Shown one piece after another: positions 15,598 through 24,732 of a stretch of DNA of 64,000 nt. Within the stretch, counting starts at the first letter, position 1. Each line of letters starts with the position of its first letter. The notes under the pieces are model-generated. The model did no database searches and was not told the DNA's origin. It worked only from the letters and a program-made list of their open reading frames with translations. Source of the stretch: CAXXIC01 sp049315325 (GTDB taxonomy: Bacteria > Bacteroidota > Bacteroidia > Bacteroidales > UBA7332). Location of the stretch: positions 9,010 to 73,009 of the forward strand of contig JBMOKJ010000012.1 in assembly GCA_049315325.1 (NCBI GenBank). Direction: 5' to 3'. A program made the translations under genes and the position numbers.

Positions 15598-17526
15598 ATG
15601 AAATATTTATTCTTCATAATACTCACCATTCTAAGCGTAGAGTTAACGGCTCAAACAAGCCTAAACATACCCCAAATACAAGGAACATCAAGCATAAGCC
15701 CATACAATACTCAGAAGGTAAAAACCTCTGGAATTGTGACAGCAAAATTCATTGGCACTGGTAAAATCAACGGTTTCTTTCTACAAGACCCCACAGGCGA
15801 TGGCAACACACTGACTTCTGATGGAATTTTTGTAGCAACAACGACTGACAACATTGCGATTGGCGATAAAATAGAGGTGACAGGAACAGTTTCAGAAGTT
15901 GGCACTCGAACCCAAATTGGCACATTAACCGCACAAACTAAAATCAGTGGCGGCAATCCTCTGCCCATCACCAAAGTAAAATACAATGCAGACAATTGGA
16001 ATTGGGAGATTTACGAAGGGATGTTACTTGAATTTGACCAAACGCTTTTCGTCACCTCGAACTACAACCTGAAACAATATGGGCAACTTTCGCTCAACCC
16101 AACACGAGTCTACACGCCTACCAATCAGGTTTTGCCAGGCTCTGCAGATTACACCTTGATGGTGCAAAACAACAACAAAGCACAAATAACTCTTGACGAC
16201 GCCATTTCCACGACCAATTACGCTCCAATTCAATTTGCAGATGCAAACGGCACTCGCCGCACTGGCGAACGTGTTACCAACTTTCGCACAGTGGTGGATT
16301 ATGTGTCGCAATATGTAATTTACGCTGCTGAAACGCCGAAGTTCTACGGCAATCCCCGACCAACTGCACCTACTGAATTAGGAGATTACAACGCCAAGGT
16401 ATGTGCTGCCAATCTTGAAAACTTTTTGGTGGAGAGTTTCGATCCCACCTATGGAGGACCTAAAGATGCCACAGAATCGGCTCGGCAATTAGGAAAAATA
16501 TCTGCTGCAATGGTGGCTATTGATGCCGATGTATATGGGTTAATCGAAGTGCAACAGGGGCAAACAGCACTAACTGCACTTGCAAATGCCATGAATAATG
16601 CAACAGTCGCTGGAAGGTATTCTTATATTGACGATGGCACTAAAGTTAATACCACTTACAACAAAGTGGCATACCTCTATCGTACGGACAAAGTCGCACC
16701 CTATCTTGCACTGAAAAACAACAATGTATCGCCAACCAATAGAAAAAAACTTCAAGCGTTTACTTTGAAAAGCAATAACGAAAAATTTATCTTTGGAATC
16801 AACCACTTCAAAGCGAAAAGCGGATGCAGTTCTGCTTCTGGCTCTGATGCCGACATGGGAGATGGGCAAAGCTGCTACAATTACACACGTGTTCAAGAAG
16901 CCTCTTCCGTTATCACACAAGTCAATACGAACAAGACTTACTATGGAGACGAAGATGTTTTGATTATGGGCGACTTAAATGCGTATGGAAAAGAGGATCC
17001 GATTCAAACGTTGGTTAAAGCTGGTTACACCGATCTTCATCGGAGTTTTCATGCCGATTCGGCTTACAGCTACGTCTACAACGATGAAGCGGGTTACCTC
17101 GACAATGCTTTAGCATCACCTTCCCTACTCCCTCAAATCACTGGAATTACTGTTTTTCACGTCAATGCTGACGAACCGACTATGTTTGGCTATGCTGCGA
17201 CCAACTATCAACCAGATATGTATCGTTACTCCGATCACGACCCTGTTGTAGTAGGATTGGCTTTAGGCAAATCGGCCATTCCACAACCACAAGCCAAAGA
17301 CAGTCTGAAGATTTCGCCAACGTTGGTGGCGGATCATTTTACAGTCTCCAATGCAAACTCAGAGGAGATGAGCCTACTTTCAATCAATGGGAAAGCTATC
17401 AAAACCTATTTGATACATTCCAATTCTCAGAGAATAGAGATTGGAAACCTCAACTTGCCGTCAGGAGTCTATTTGGTGCGGTTTTCGGAAAGTGGTACAA
17501 TCAGAAGATTGATTATAAGAAAGTAG
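15598..17526 (+). CDS. Secreted endonuclease/exonuclease/phosphatase-family nuclease with T9SS sorting domain
   Basis: The 642-residue protein starts with a signal peptide (YLFFIILTILSVELTAQ). An OB-fold-like domain follows (about 30-130; SGIVTAKFIGTGKINGFFLQ, GDKIEVTGTVSEVG), as in extracellular nucleases of the ExeM/NucH type. The EEP catalytic domain (about 255-555) contains NLENF, LIEVQ, GINHFKAKSG, LIMGDLNAYG and YSDHDPVVVG, giving the expected Glu, Asp/Asn and His-Asp residues. The last 80 residues (SLLSINGKAI...LPSGVYLVRFSE...RRLIIRK) are a T9SS type A sorting domain. It likely degrades extracellular nucleic acid for phosphate or nucleotides. It stands alone and converges on rluF four bases away. 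Confidence 0.88.
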   Translation: MKYLFFIILTILSVELTAQTSLNIPQIQGTSSISPYNTQKVKTSGIVTAKFIGTGKINGFFLQDPTGDGNTLTSDGIFVATTTDNIAIGDKIEVTGTVSEVGTRTQIGTLTAQTKISGGNPLPITKVKYNADNWNWEIYEGMLLEFDQTLFVTSNYNLKQYGQLSLNPTRVYTPTNQVLPGSADYTLMVQNNNKAQITLDDAISTTNYAPIQFADANGTRRTGERVTNFRTVVDYVSQYVIYAAETPKFYGNPRPTAPTELGDYNAKVCAANLENFLVESFDPTYGGPKDATESARQLGKISAAMVAIDADVYGLIEVQQGQTALTALANAMNNATVAGRYSYIDDGTKVNTTYNKVAYLYRTDKVAPYLALKNNNVSPTNRKKLQAFTLKSNNEKFIFGINHFKAKSGCSSASGSDADMGDGQSCYNYTRVQEASSVITQVNTNKTYYGDEDVLIMGDLNAYGKEDPIQTLVKAGYTDLHRSFHADSAYSYVYNDEAGYLDNALASPSLLPQITGITVFHVNADEPTMFGYAATNYQPDMYRYSDHDPVVVGLALGKSAIPQPQAKDSLKISPTLVADHFTVSNANSEEMSLLSINGKAIKTYLIHSNSQRIEIGNLNLPSGVYLVRFSESGTIRRLIIRK

Positions 17527-17529
17527 GAA

Positions 17530-18459
17530 TTACCTTTTTGAGCCACGACTATTGACTCTTCCTCGGGTCGGAAAAGAGGACTTTGTTTCCTTCTTTTTGC
17601 CGCCATGTCTCAACTCTTTAGACTTTGGATTGACAGCAAACTCTTTTTTGGAAGAATATTTCAGCTTCGACTTTGGCGTTGACTCCGTTTTAGCGCGCTC
17701 AACACTTTGCTTCGTCACTTTTACGCCCCGCGATGCTTCTTCGGTTGAAGATGAGTTTTCGATGGCTTTGTAGATATTCGCCATCTCTTCGGCAGATAAC
17801 TCTCGCCACTCTCCCAACGGAATGCCTTTCAGCGTGATATCCATAATGCGAACTCGTTCGAGTTTTACCACTTCGTACTCAAAATATTCGCACATACGAC
17901 GTATCTGACGATTCAAGCCTTGAATCAGTGTAATTCTGAAAACGTAGGGAGACACTTTCACCACCTGGCATCGCTTGGTCATTTCACCTAAAATAGGCAC
18001 ACCACTGCCCATTCGTTCGATAAATCGATCATCGATGGGTTTATTCACAGTGACCAAATATTCCTTTTCGTGACCATTACCGGCGCGCAGAATTTTGTTG
18101 ACAATATCTCCGTTATTGGTTAAGAAAATCAAACCTTGCGACTCTTTATCAAGTCGACCAATCGGAAAAATGCGTTCGTGAAACCCTACAAAATCGATAA
18201 TACTGTCTTTCACGCCAATCTCTGTGGTAGAAGTTACTCCAACCGGCTTATTGAAAGCCAGAAACACGAAATCTTCGGCTTTCTTTGGTTCAACCAAGAG
18301 TCCATTAACAATCACTTTATCGCGCAACGACACTTGGTCACCAATTTTGGCCTTCCGACCATTAATCAGCACCTGTCCCATTTCGATGTATTTATCGGCT
18401 TCTCGACGTGAACAAACACCGCTTTCGCTGATAAACTTATTTAATCTGACACTTTCCAT
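17530..18459 (-). CDS. rluF: 23S rRNA pseudouridine synthase, RluF type
   Basis: The 309-residue RsuA-family enzyme has an N-terminal S4 RNA-binding domain (RLNKFISESGVCSRREADKY, residues 5-24), then the catalytic GRLDKESQGLIFLTNNGD motif with the nucleophilic Asp (about residue 103). TLIQGLNRQIRRMCEYFEYE follows further on. RluF modifies U2604 of 23S rRNA; the exact FPIGRLDKESQGL context fits RluF better than RluB or RsuA. The last 70 residues are a low-complexity basic tail (KKKETKSS...RGRVNSRGSKR), likely an extra RNA-contact region. It is downstream of recQ but separated by a terminator. Confidence 0.88.
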   Translation of the reverse strand: MESVRLNKFISESGVCSRREADKYIEMGQVLINGRKAKIGDQVSLRDKVIVNGLLVEPKKAEDFVFLAFNKPVGVTSTTEIGVKDSIIDFVGFHERIFPIGRLDKESQGLIFLTNNGDIVNKILRAGNGHEKEYLVTVNKPIDDRFIERMGSGVPILGEMTKRCQVVKVSPYVFRITLIQGLNRQIRRMCEYFEYEVVKLERVRIMDITLKGIPLGEWRELSAEEMANIYKAIENSSSTEEASRGVKVTKQSVERAKTESTPKSKLKYSSKKEFAVNPKSKELRHGGKKKETKSSFPTRGRVNSRGSKR

Positions 18460-18471
18460 CGCTTTGCTTTA

Positions 18472-18507
18472 AAAACAAAACACCCCGCCTACACTCTATA
18501 GGCAGGG
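18472..18507 (-). terminator. Intrinsic terminator between recQ and rluF
   Basis: Minus-strand CCCTGCCTA pairs with TAGGCGGGG across TAGAGTG, followed by TGTTTTGTTTTT. It ends the recQ transcript and implies a separate or read-through promoter for rluF. Confidence 0.75.
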
Positions 18508-18528
18508 CATTTCCCATTTATTTTATTT

Positions 18529-20709
18529 TTAGTTTGCCAATTCTGACAAAAACTTAATTCTGACCAATCGAATTTCCTCTTCTGGATAATCTGATCCTAA
18601 TTCGTTGATGGCATCTTCCAAATCATCTGATTCGGCCTCTTTGAAATAGTCGAAAATATCGTCTACGTGATCTTCGTCCATAATTTCATCGAGAAAATAG
18701 TCGATGTTGATTTTGGTGCCTGAATAGACAATTGCCTCCACTTCGTCGAGCAAGTCGGTAAATTCAAGGCCTTTAGAAACCGCAATGTCGTCTAATGCTA
18801 TTTTGCGGTCGATGCTTTGGATAATCGACACCTTCAATTTCGATTTGTTGGCAACGGTGCGCACACGTAAATCTTCGGGGCGGTCAATCTCATTTTCGAC
18901 CACATGAGTTTTAATCAACTTAATAAACTCTTCTCCGTATCGTTTTGCTTTGCCTGCACCTACGCCTGGGATATTTTGCAATTCATCGATGGTCACCGGA
19001 TAAGTGGTTGCCATGGCTTCAAGCGAAGGGTCTTGAAAAATCACATACGGAGGAAGCTCGAGTTTTTTGGCAATTTTCTTGCGCAAATCTTTGAGCATGG
19101 CAAACAGCACCGTGTCTGCTGCACTCGACGATCCACCTTGAGTCATTTTCTCATCTTCACCTTCCTCAAACTCATTATCGGTCGTGATTTTGAAAGAAAC
19201 CGGCTTATCAAGAAACTTGCGACCTGCTGGCAACACTTTCAGTAAGCCATAATTCTCAATGTCTTTGTCTAAATATCCGCCAATCAATGCCTGACGGATA
19301 ACAGCATGCCAAGTTTTTTCATCTTCGTCGACACCACAGCCATACGTTTCTAGCTCATCGTGGTTGTACGACAATATTTCGTTCGATTTTTTCCCTTTAA
19401 TAACATCTACAACGTGGTCTGCCTTGAATTTCTCTTTCAACGCAATGACCGTCTCAATAACAGCACACAATAAATCTTTAGCCTCCACCTGTTTCTTTGG
19501 ATTTAAACAGTTATCACAATTTCCACAATTCTCCTGTTTGTATTCTTCACCAAAATAGTGAAGCAACAACTTGCGTCGGCAAACGGACGATTCAGTATAA
19601 GCTGCAGTCTCCAAGAGTAACTGCTTGCCTATCTCCTGCTCAGCCAATGGTTTGCCTTGCATAAATTTCTCTAATTTCTGCAAATCTTTGTGCGTATAGA
19701 AGGCGATGCATTGACCTTCTCCGCCATCGCGACCGCCACGACCTGTCTCTTGGTAATATCCCTCCAGACTTTTGGGCACATCGTAGTGAATCACATAGCG
19801 CACATCGGGTTTATCAATTCCCATTCCGAAAGCGATTGTAGCCACAATCACCTGCGCATTTTCCATCAAAAAAGCATCTTGATTTGCCGAACGAGCCGCC
19901 GATTCCATTCCAGCATGGTAAGCCAACGCATTGACTCCGTTTGCCTGCAACACTTCGGTTAACTCTTCAACTTTTTTTCGACTCAAGCAGTAAATAATTC
20001 CTGCTTTACCCTCTTGTTGTTTGATGTATTTGATAATTTCTTTCTCAATGCTTTTGTTCTTCGAACGCACCTCGTAATACAAATTCTCTCTGTTAAAAGA
20101 AGACTTGAACACTTGGGCATCCATCATGCCGAGGTTTTTCTGAATGTCGTGTTGTACCTTTGGCGTAGCAGTAGCGGTAAGCGCAATCAAAGGGCGCGTA
20201 CCTATTTCATTGATAATGGGGCGAATTCGACGATATTCTGGGCGGAAATCGTGCCCCCACTCCGAAATACAGTGTGCTTCGTCAACCGCGTAAAACGACA
20301 CATTGATCTGCTTTAAAAATTCGATATTTTCTTCCTTTGTTAGCGATTCGGGTGCAACATAGAGCAATTTTGTTTTGCCCGACATAATATCTTCTTTCAC
20401 CTGATCTATTGCCGATTTGTTCAGCGACGAATTCAGAAAGTGCGCAATACCATCTTCTTCACTAAAATTTCGCATCGCATCGACCTGATTTTTCATCAAG
20501 GCAATCAAAGGCGAAATAACAATGGCTGTGCCTTCTAGCAACAACGACGGCAACTGATAACAGAGCGATTTACCACCGCCTGTTGGCATCAGCACAAACG
20601 CATCGTTGCCAGACATCACCTCGCGGATCACAGCTTCCTGATTCCCCTTGAAGTGATCGAAACCAAAATGCTTTTTTAGTTCTTCACTTAAATTCGCTTG
20701 TTTCGACAT
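18529..20709 (-). CDS. recQ: ATP-dependent DNA helicase RecQ
   Basis: A 3'-5' DNA helicase of recombination and fork repair. The 726 residues show Walker A MPTGGGKSLCYQLP (about 40-53), YAVDEAHCISEWGHDFRPEY (Walker B and aromatic-rich loop, about 138-157), TATATPKVQ, the C-terminal helicase GRGGRDGGEGQCIAFY segment and the Zn-binding RQC cysteines (SVCRRKLLLHYFGE, ENCGNCDNC). A HRDC domain follows (about 530-610) and an acidic tail. Its own TAACTTTG promoter match lies 41 bases upstream. It belongs to the clpP-clpX-recQ block conserved in Bacteroidales. Confidence 0.97.
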   Translation of the reverse strand: MSKQANLSEELKKHFGFDHFKGNQEAVIREVMSGNDAFVLMPTGGGKSLCYQLPSLLLEGTAIVISPLIALMKNQVDAMRNFSEEDGIAHFLNSSLNKSAIDQVKEDIMSGKTKLLYVAPESLTKEENIEFLKQINVSFYAVDEAHCISEWGHDFRPEYRRIRPIINEIGTRPLIALTATATPKVQHDIQKNLGMMDAQVFKSSFNRENLYYEVRSKNKSIEKEIIKYIKQQEGKAGIIYCLSRKKVEELTEVLQANGVNALAYHAGMESAARSANQDAFLMENAQVIVATIAFGMGIDKPDVRYVIHYDVPKSLEGYYQETGRGGRDGGEGQCIAFYTHKDLQKLEKFMQGKPLAEQEIGKQLLLETAAYTESSVCRRKLLLHYFGEEYKQENCGNCDNCLNPKKQVEAKDLLCAVIETVIALKEKFKADHVVDVIKGKKSNEILSYNHDELETYGCGVDEDEKTWHAVIRQALIGGYLDKDIENYGLLKVLPAGRKFLDKPVSFKITTDNEFEEGEDEKMTQGGSSSAADTVLFAMLKDLRKKIAKKLELPPYVIFQDPSLEAMATTYPVTIDELQNIPGVGAGKAKRYGEEFIKLIKTHVVENEIDRPEDLRVRTVANKSKLKVSIIQSIDRKIALDDIAVSKGLEFTDLLDEVEAIVYSGTKINIDYFLDEIMDEDHVDDIFDYFKEAESDDLEDAINELGSDYPEEEIRLVRIKFLSELAN

Positions 20710-20750
20710 AATTACAAATCGATTAAAATTCAGTTTTTATCCTTTGCTAA

Positions 20751-20758
20751 CAAAGTTA
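20751..20758 (-). promoter_or_regulatory. -7 element for recQ
   Basis: TAACTTTG on the minus strand, matching TAnnTTTG, 41 bases before the recQ start. Confidence 0.5.
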
Positions 20759-20814
20759 TAGAGAATAAGATGAATTTTACAACTTTTTAGATAGATTTTT
20801 TTATTAAAATCGAA

Positions 20815-22053
20815 TCATTCGGTAATTTGGAAACGACTCAAGTTCGATTTAACCAACTTCTTTTGTGCGTAATCCAAATCGATATCCATCTCTTTCACAT
20901 CGGAAGATGGAATATCAAACATCGCATCAATCATGATCGTTTCGGTGATTGCACGCAATCCTCGAGCTCCAAGTTTGAACTCAATGGCCTTATCTACAAT
21001 GTAATCCAACGCTTCATTGGTAAAGGTCAGTTTCACATCGTCCATCGTAAACAGTTTTTCGAACTGCTTGATGATGGAGTTCTTCGGTTCGGTCAGAATG
21101 CGGCGTAAAGCGCTTCGATCCAACGGATTGAGGTATGTAAGAATTGGCAGACGACCGATAATCTCGGGAATCAAACCAAACGATTTCAAATCCTGCGGTG
21201 CAACGTATTGCATCAGGTTGTTGCGGTCGATGCCTTCTGCCTCTTTTGCAGCGGCATATCCAACAGTCCGTGTATTGAGTCGCGATGCAATTTTCTTTTC
21301 AATACCATCGAAAGCACCACCACAGATAAAGAGAATATTCTTGGTATCGACCTGAATAAACTTCTGCTCTGGGTGCTTGCGTCCACCTTGGGGCGGCACA
21401 TTCACTATCGAACCTTCGAGCAATTTGAGCAATCCTTGTTGAACCCCTTCGCCACTCACATCGCGGGTGATGGATGGGTTGTCACCTTTGCGGGCAATTT
21501 TATCAATTTCGTCAATAAAAACAATGCCTCGCTGTGCAGCATTCACATCGTAATCAGCCACTTGGAGCAACCGCGTAAGTAAACTTTCGATATCTTCACC
21601 CACGTAACCCGCTTCGGTCAACACGGTAGCATCGACAATCGTAAAGGGCACGTGTAGCATTTTAGCGATGGTGCGAGCAAGCATCGTTTTGCCTGTTCCC
21701 GTAGGGCCTACCATAATGATGTTCGACTTCTCAATCTCCACATCATCCTCTTGCTTTGGTTGAAGAATGCGTTTGTAATGATTATAGACCGAAACCGACA
21801 GATAACGCTTTGCATCGTCTTGACCAATAATATAAAGATCGAGAAACGTTTTTATCTCTATCGGTTTGGGCAGTTTATTGCCATCGAGCGTAAATCCTGA
21901 CGCAGGGTTCGAATCCTTCGATTCATTCACAATGATGTGTGCCTGCTCGGCGCAATCGTTGCAAATGTGAGCAGACATTCCTGCTATAAGCATACTTACA
22001 TCTTTGGCGTTTCTTCCACAGAAACTGCATTTATCGGTTGATTTTCCTGCCAT
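20815..22053 (-). CDS. clpX: ATP-dependent Clp protease ATP-binding subunit ClpX
   Basis: AAA+ unfoldase that feeds proteins to ClpP. The 412 residues contain the N-terminal zinc-binding domain (CSFCGRNAKDV...ICNDC, four Cys), Walker A GPTGTGKTMLAR (about 116-127), Walker B IVFIDEIDKIARKGD (about 176-190), the pore GYVGED loop and the C-terminal small domain with GARGLRAITE. The ATG lies only two bases after the clpP stop, so the two subunits are translated from one message. Confidence 0.98.
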   Translation of the reverse strand: MAGKSTDKCSFCGRNAKDVSMLIAGMSAHICNDCAEQAHIIVNESKDSNPASGFTLDGNKLPKPIEIKTFLDLYIIGQDDAKRYLSVSVYNHYKRILQPKQEDDVEIEKSNIIMVGPTGTGKTMLARTIAKMLHVPFTIVDATVLTEAGYVGEDIESLLTRLLQVADYDVNAAQRGIVFIDEIDKIARKGDNPSITRDVSGEGVQQGLLKLLEGSIVNVPPQGGRKHPEQKFIQVDTKNILFICGGAFDGIEKKIASRLNTRTVGYAAAKEAEGIDRNNLMQYVAPQDLKSFGLIPEIIGRLPILTYLNPLDRSALRRILTEPKNSIIKQFEKLFTMDDVKLTFTNEALDYIVDKAIEFKLGARGLRAITETIMIDAMFDIPSSDVKEMDIDLDYAQKKLVKSNLSRFQITE

Positions 22054-22055
22054 AA

Positions 22056-22727
22056 TTACTCTTTCGTGCGGGTCAGGACTTTATCGATCATACCATATTC
22101 CAAAGCCTCAGCCGAAGTCATCCAATAGTCGCGATCCGAATCTTTTTGAATGCGGTCGAACTCGTTACCCGAATGATCTGCAATGATGGTGTAAAGTTCT
22201 TTTTTAAGTTTTTGAATTTCGCGTGCAGTGATTTCGATATCAGAAGCCTGACCTTGCGCACCACCCATTGGTTGGTGAATCATCACACGCGAGTGAGTCA
22301 ATGCAAGGCGTTTGCCTTTTTGACCAGCCACAAGCAGAACAGCTGCCATAGAAGCCGCCATGCCAGTACAAATGGTCGAAACATCGCTACTGATGTATTG
22401 CATCGTATCGTAAATGCCCAGTCCGGCATACACCGAACCACCAGGTGAGTTCAAGTAGATAGAAATATCCTTGCCTGGATCGGCAGAATCGAGGTAAAGC
22501 AACTGAGCCTGAATGACATTCGCCGTATAATCATCGACTTGTGTGCCCAAAAAGATAATACGGTCCATCATCAAACGAGAGAATACATCCATCTGAGCCA
22601 CGTTGAGCTGACGCTCTTCGATAATGGTTGGAGAGATGTAACTGCTCACGATATCGCTGTATTTATCAAGTGCCAACCCATTCATTCCCAAATGTTTGGT
22701 GGCGTATTTTCTAAAATCGTTTTGCAT
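22056..22727 (-). CDS. clpP: ATP-dependent Clp protease proteolytic subunit ClpP
   Basis: Serine peptidase that forms the degradation chamber of ClpXP. The 223 residues contain the catalytic Ser in CTGMAASMAAVLL (about 121), the His in HSRVMIHQPMGG (about 146) and a downstream Asp, plus the SPGGSVYAG oxyanion strand. First gene of clpP-clpX. In most Bacteroidales tig lies directly upstream; here tig is 14.4 kb away with accessory genes between, so clpP depends on its own TACCTTTG promoter at 22805-22812. Confidence 0.97.
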   Translation of the reverse strand: MQNDFRKYATKHLGMNGLALDKYSDIVSSYISPTIIEERQLNVAQMDVFSRLMMDRIIFLGTQVDDYTANVIQAQLLYLDSADPGKDISIYLNSPGGSVYAGLGIYDTMQYISSDVSTICTGMAASMAAVLLVAGQKGKRLALTHSRVMIHQPMGGAQGQASDIEITAREIQKLKKELYTIIADHSGNEFDRIQKDSDRDYWMTSAEALEYGMIDKVLTRTKE

Positions 22728-22804
22728 AATATGGTCTGTTTAGTTTTTCAATAGATAGTCTCAAAATATGTTTTACAGCAGATTATTCCGCTAAAAAACC
22801 AAAA

Positions 22805-22812
22805 CAAAGGTA
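22805..22812 (-). promoter_or_regulatory. -7 element for clpP-clpX
   Basis: TACCTTTG on the minus strand, matching TAnnTTTG, 77 bases before the clpP start. Confidence 0.5.
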
Positions 22813-23132
22813 TAAATAAATTCACAAATCCACCACAGTCGCTCTATTTGTTTAGGTAAAAATGGTTAATTCGTAGTAGATAAATGAAATGGCAGGAAAT
22901 GAAATCCAATGATTAGCATACTATTGAGCTAATAATGATTGTTGAAGTGTTGCATTTAGTATTTCGAGAGGACTATATAATCTCAAAAAAGCATATTAGA
23001 TTGTTGCCATCATTAATTAAATATGTTATTTAGAATAAAATGCAGATATAATTAACAAATTAAGACTGTAATAAATTGATAATCTTTTGATTATCAATGG
23101 ACTATTGTGTCTTTTTTCATAAAAATAATTCA

Positions 23133-23140
23133 TATTTTTG
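23133..23140 (+). promoter_or_regulatory. -7 element for the AraC-type regulator
   Basis: TATTTTTG, matching TAnnTTTG, about 95 bases upstream of the proposed TTG start. Confidence 0.45.
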
Positions 23141-23235
23141 CAAAATATATTAACGTACCTATTTTGGTTCAATCTCAACTACCGTTTTATCGTAGAAGAT
23201 TACACACATTCAAAACCATTTAATTCGGGTCTATT

Positions 23236-24516
23236 TTGGTTCTATATATCACTACACTGGGGCTCCTAACCTCAGTTATACTGCTCATTTATAGTACGCG
23301 TTTTTTTAAGGGAAGCGTGTACTTATCGTTGTTTTTCTTTGTGAACTCACTTTGTGGAGTGATGTATTACTCCATGAGTCATCCACACGATATTGTTTTA
23401 AGAGCGATTATTTATGGTCATTTTAGTCCATTTTACTATTTATCAGGTCCATTTATATATTTGTATGTGCGAAGTATCATCACCGATGATGCACGACTTA
23501 AGTGGAAAGATATTGTCCATTTCATCCCCATGCTGCTACTGCTTGTCGGCATCTTTCCCTATTATTTTCAAGATTTTAATTCGAAGATTGCCCTGATGCG
23601 CACCATAGAAGATGACATGGCATCGGTGCATACCAATGTCAATTGGTTGTTCTCGCAATCCTTTGTCGTTATATCTCGTGCGCTACTGATCTGTGGCTAT
23701 GTGGTTGCTTCCTATATTTATTTTTCGAATAGTGAGAAGATCATACTCGAAAATAAACTCTTCAATGCACATTATTATAGAAAACTAAAAATCTGGTTGT
23801 ATACGTTATTGGGCATAGCCATCACCATGTGGTTTAGCTATTTAATTGTGATGTTAACTTGCACATTCTTTGTGACTAACATACAAAGTGGAACTCCGGC
23901 ATTTTTCATCAATGCATTTACCGTAGGTTTCTATTTCATATTCAGTGTCAGTCTCTTTTTCATTCCCGAAATACTATACGGATTGCCCAAGCATCAGCAG
24001 CTGTCGTATCAGCAGTTGTACTATAACCAAAGTGAATTGCCACCTACAGTTGTGCATGTAAGACCTGAGTTGAAGGCTTTGTCCCCAATGATTACAATGG
24101 AAAATGATAACAATAATGAGAATGATGCCGATAAGTTATCTCCCAATCTAAAGTTATTTACCGACGAATACATTCGTGAGATTGGGTTAAAAGTGAATCA
24201 AGTTGTTCAAGATAAAGACTATCTAAATCCCAATTTCAGCAAGGCAATGCTATCGTCTCAAATCGTAATCCCAGTGCATCACATCTCTTATTATTTTACC
24301 GATATTTTGGATGAGAAATTTACTTTCTGGCGCAACAATCTAAGGGTAAATTACGCAAAACACCTTTTGGAAAATGGCATTACTACCACCCATTCCATTG
24401 AGTCGATTTACGAAATGTGTGGTTTTTCTTCCGCATCCTCTTTCTTTAGTGTATTCAAACAACATACAGGATTCTCGCCAAAAGCATATCTGATGAATAT
24501 TGAAAAACATCAATAG
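23236..24516 (+). CDS. Membrane-anchored AraC-family transcriptional regulator
   Basis: The 426-residue protein has about seven hydrophobic helices in residues 1-235 (e.g. VLYITTLGLLTSVILLIYS, FIPMLLLLVGIFPYYF, AFTVGFYFIFSVSLFFIP), an acidic Asn-rich linker (about 280-300), and a C-terminal AraC HTH domain whose second helix region reads SIYEMCGFSSASSFFSVFKQ and ends TGFSPKAYLMNIE. This layout is common in Bacteroidota regulators that read the membrane or periplasm. The frame opens after a TAA at 23221 with no ATG before residue 40; TTG at 23236 fits because the first membrane helix starts there. Its target may be the adjacent giant T9SS gene (inference from adjacency). Confidence 0.8.
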   Translation: MVLYITTLGLLTSVILLIYSTRFFKGSVYLSLFFFVNSLCGVMYYSMSHPHDIVLRAIIYGHFSPFYYLSGPFIYLYVRSIITDDARLKWKDIVHFIPMLLLLVGIFPYYFQDFNSKIALMRTIEDDMASVHTNVNWLFSQSFVVISRALLICGYVVASYIYFSNSEKIILENKLFNAHYYRKLKIWLYTLLGIAITMWFSYLIVMLTCTFFVTNIQSGTPAFFINAFTVGFYFIFSVSLFFIPEILYGLPKHQQLSYQQLYYNQSELPPTVVHVRPELKALSPMITMENDNNNENDADKLSPNLKLFTDEYIREIGLKVNQVVQDKDYLNPNFSKAMLSSQIVIPVHHISYYFTDILDEKFTFWRNNLRVNYAKHLLENGITTTHSIESIYEMCGFSSASSFFSVFKQHTGFSPKAYLMNIEKHQ

Positions 24517-24667
24517 CCAGATTCTTCAGCTTTAGGAAAAACGGCACTTTTAAAAGCAGGGGTTGAATCGAATCCTGATTATACCAAAACGCTACAAATT
24601 GCTCCAGTTTTTTGAAAAACTGCAATGATTATATTCGTTTAAATGGTTTTTAATCGACTGTTGGGGT

Positions 24668-24675
24668 TAATTTTG
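24668..24675 (+). promoter_or_regulatory. -7 element for the giant T9SS protein
   Basis: TAATTTTG, matching TAnnTTTG, 57 bases before the ATG at 24733. It lies after the alternative ATG at 24643, which argues for the downstream start. Confidence 0.55.
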
Positions 24676-24732
24676 TGCTTTTTAGACATTATAAGAATTG
24701 GGTTCATTGTCATCCAACAAACAATTTCACTT

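Larger units (their letters stand above)
22728..23235. other. Intergenic 508 bp between divergent clpP and AraC-type regulator
   Basis: AT-rich, with -7 matches for both divergent genes (22805-22812 minus, 23133-23140 plus). No gene, RNA or clear repeat was seen. It is the left junction of the block that separates clpP from tig; no target-site duplication or tRNA is visible here. Confidence 0.5.

Noticed and set aside
24643..24732. Longer N-terminus of the giant T9SS protein starting at 24643
   Set aside because: It would place the start before a good TAATTTTG promoter and bury the signal peptide behind a hydrophobic extension. The ATG at 24733 gives a clean signal peptide.
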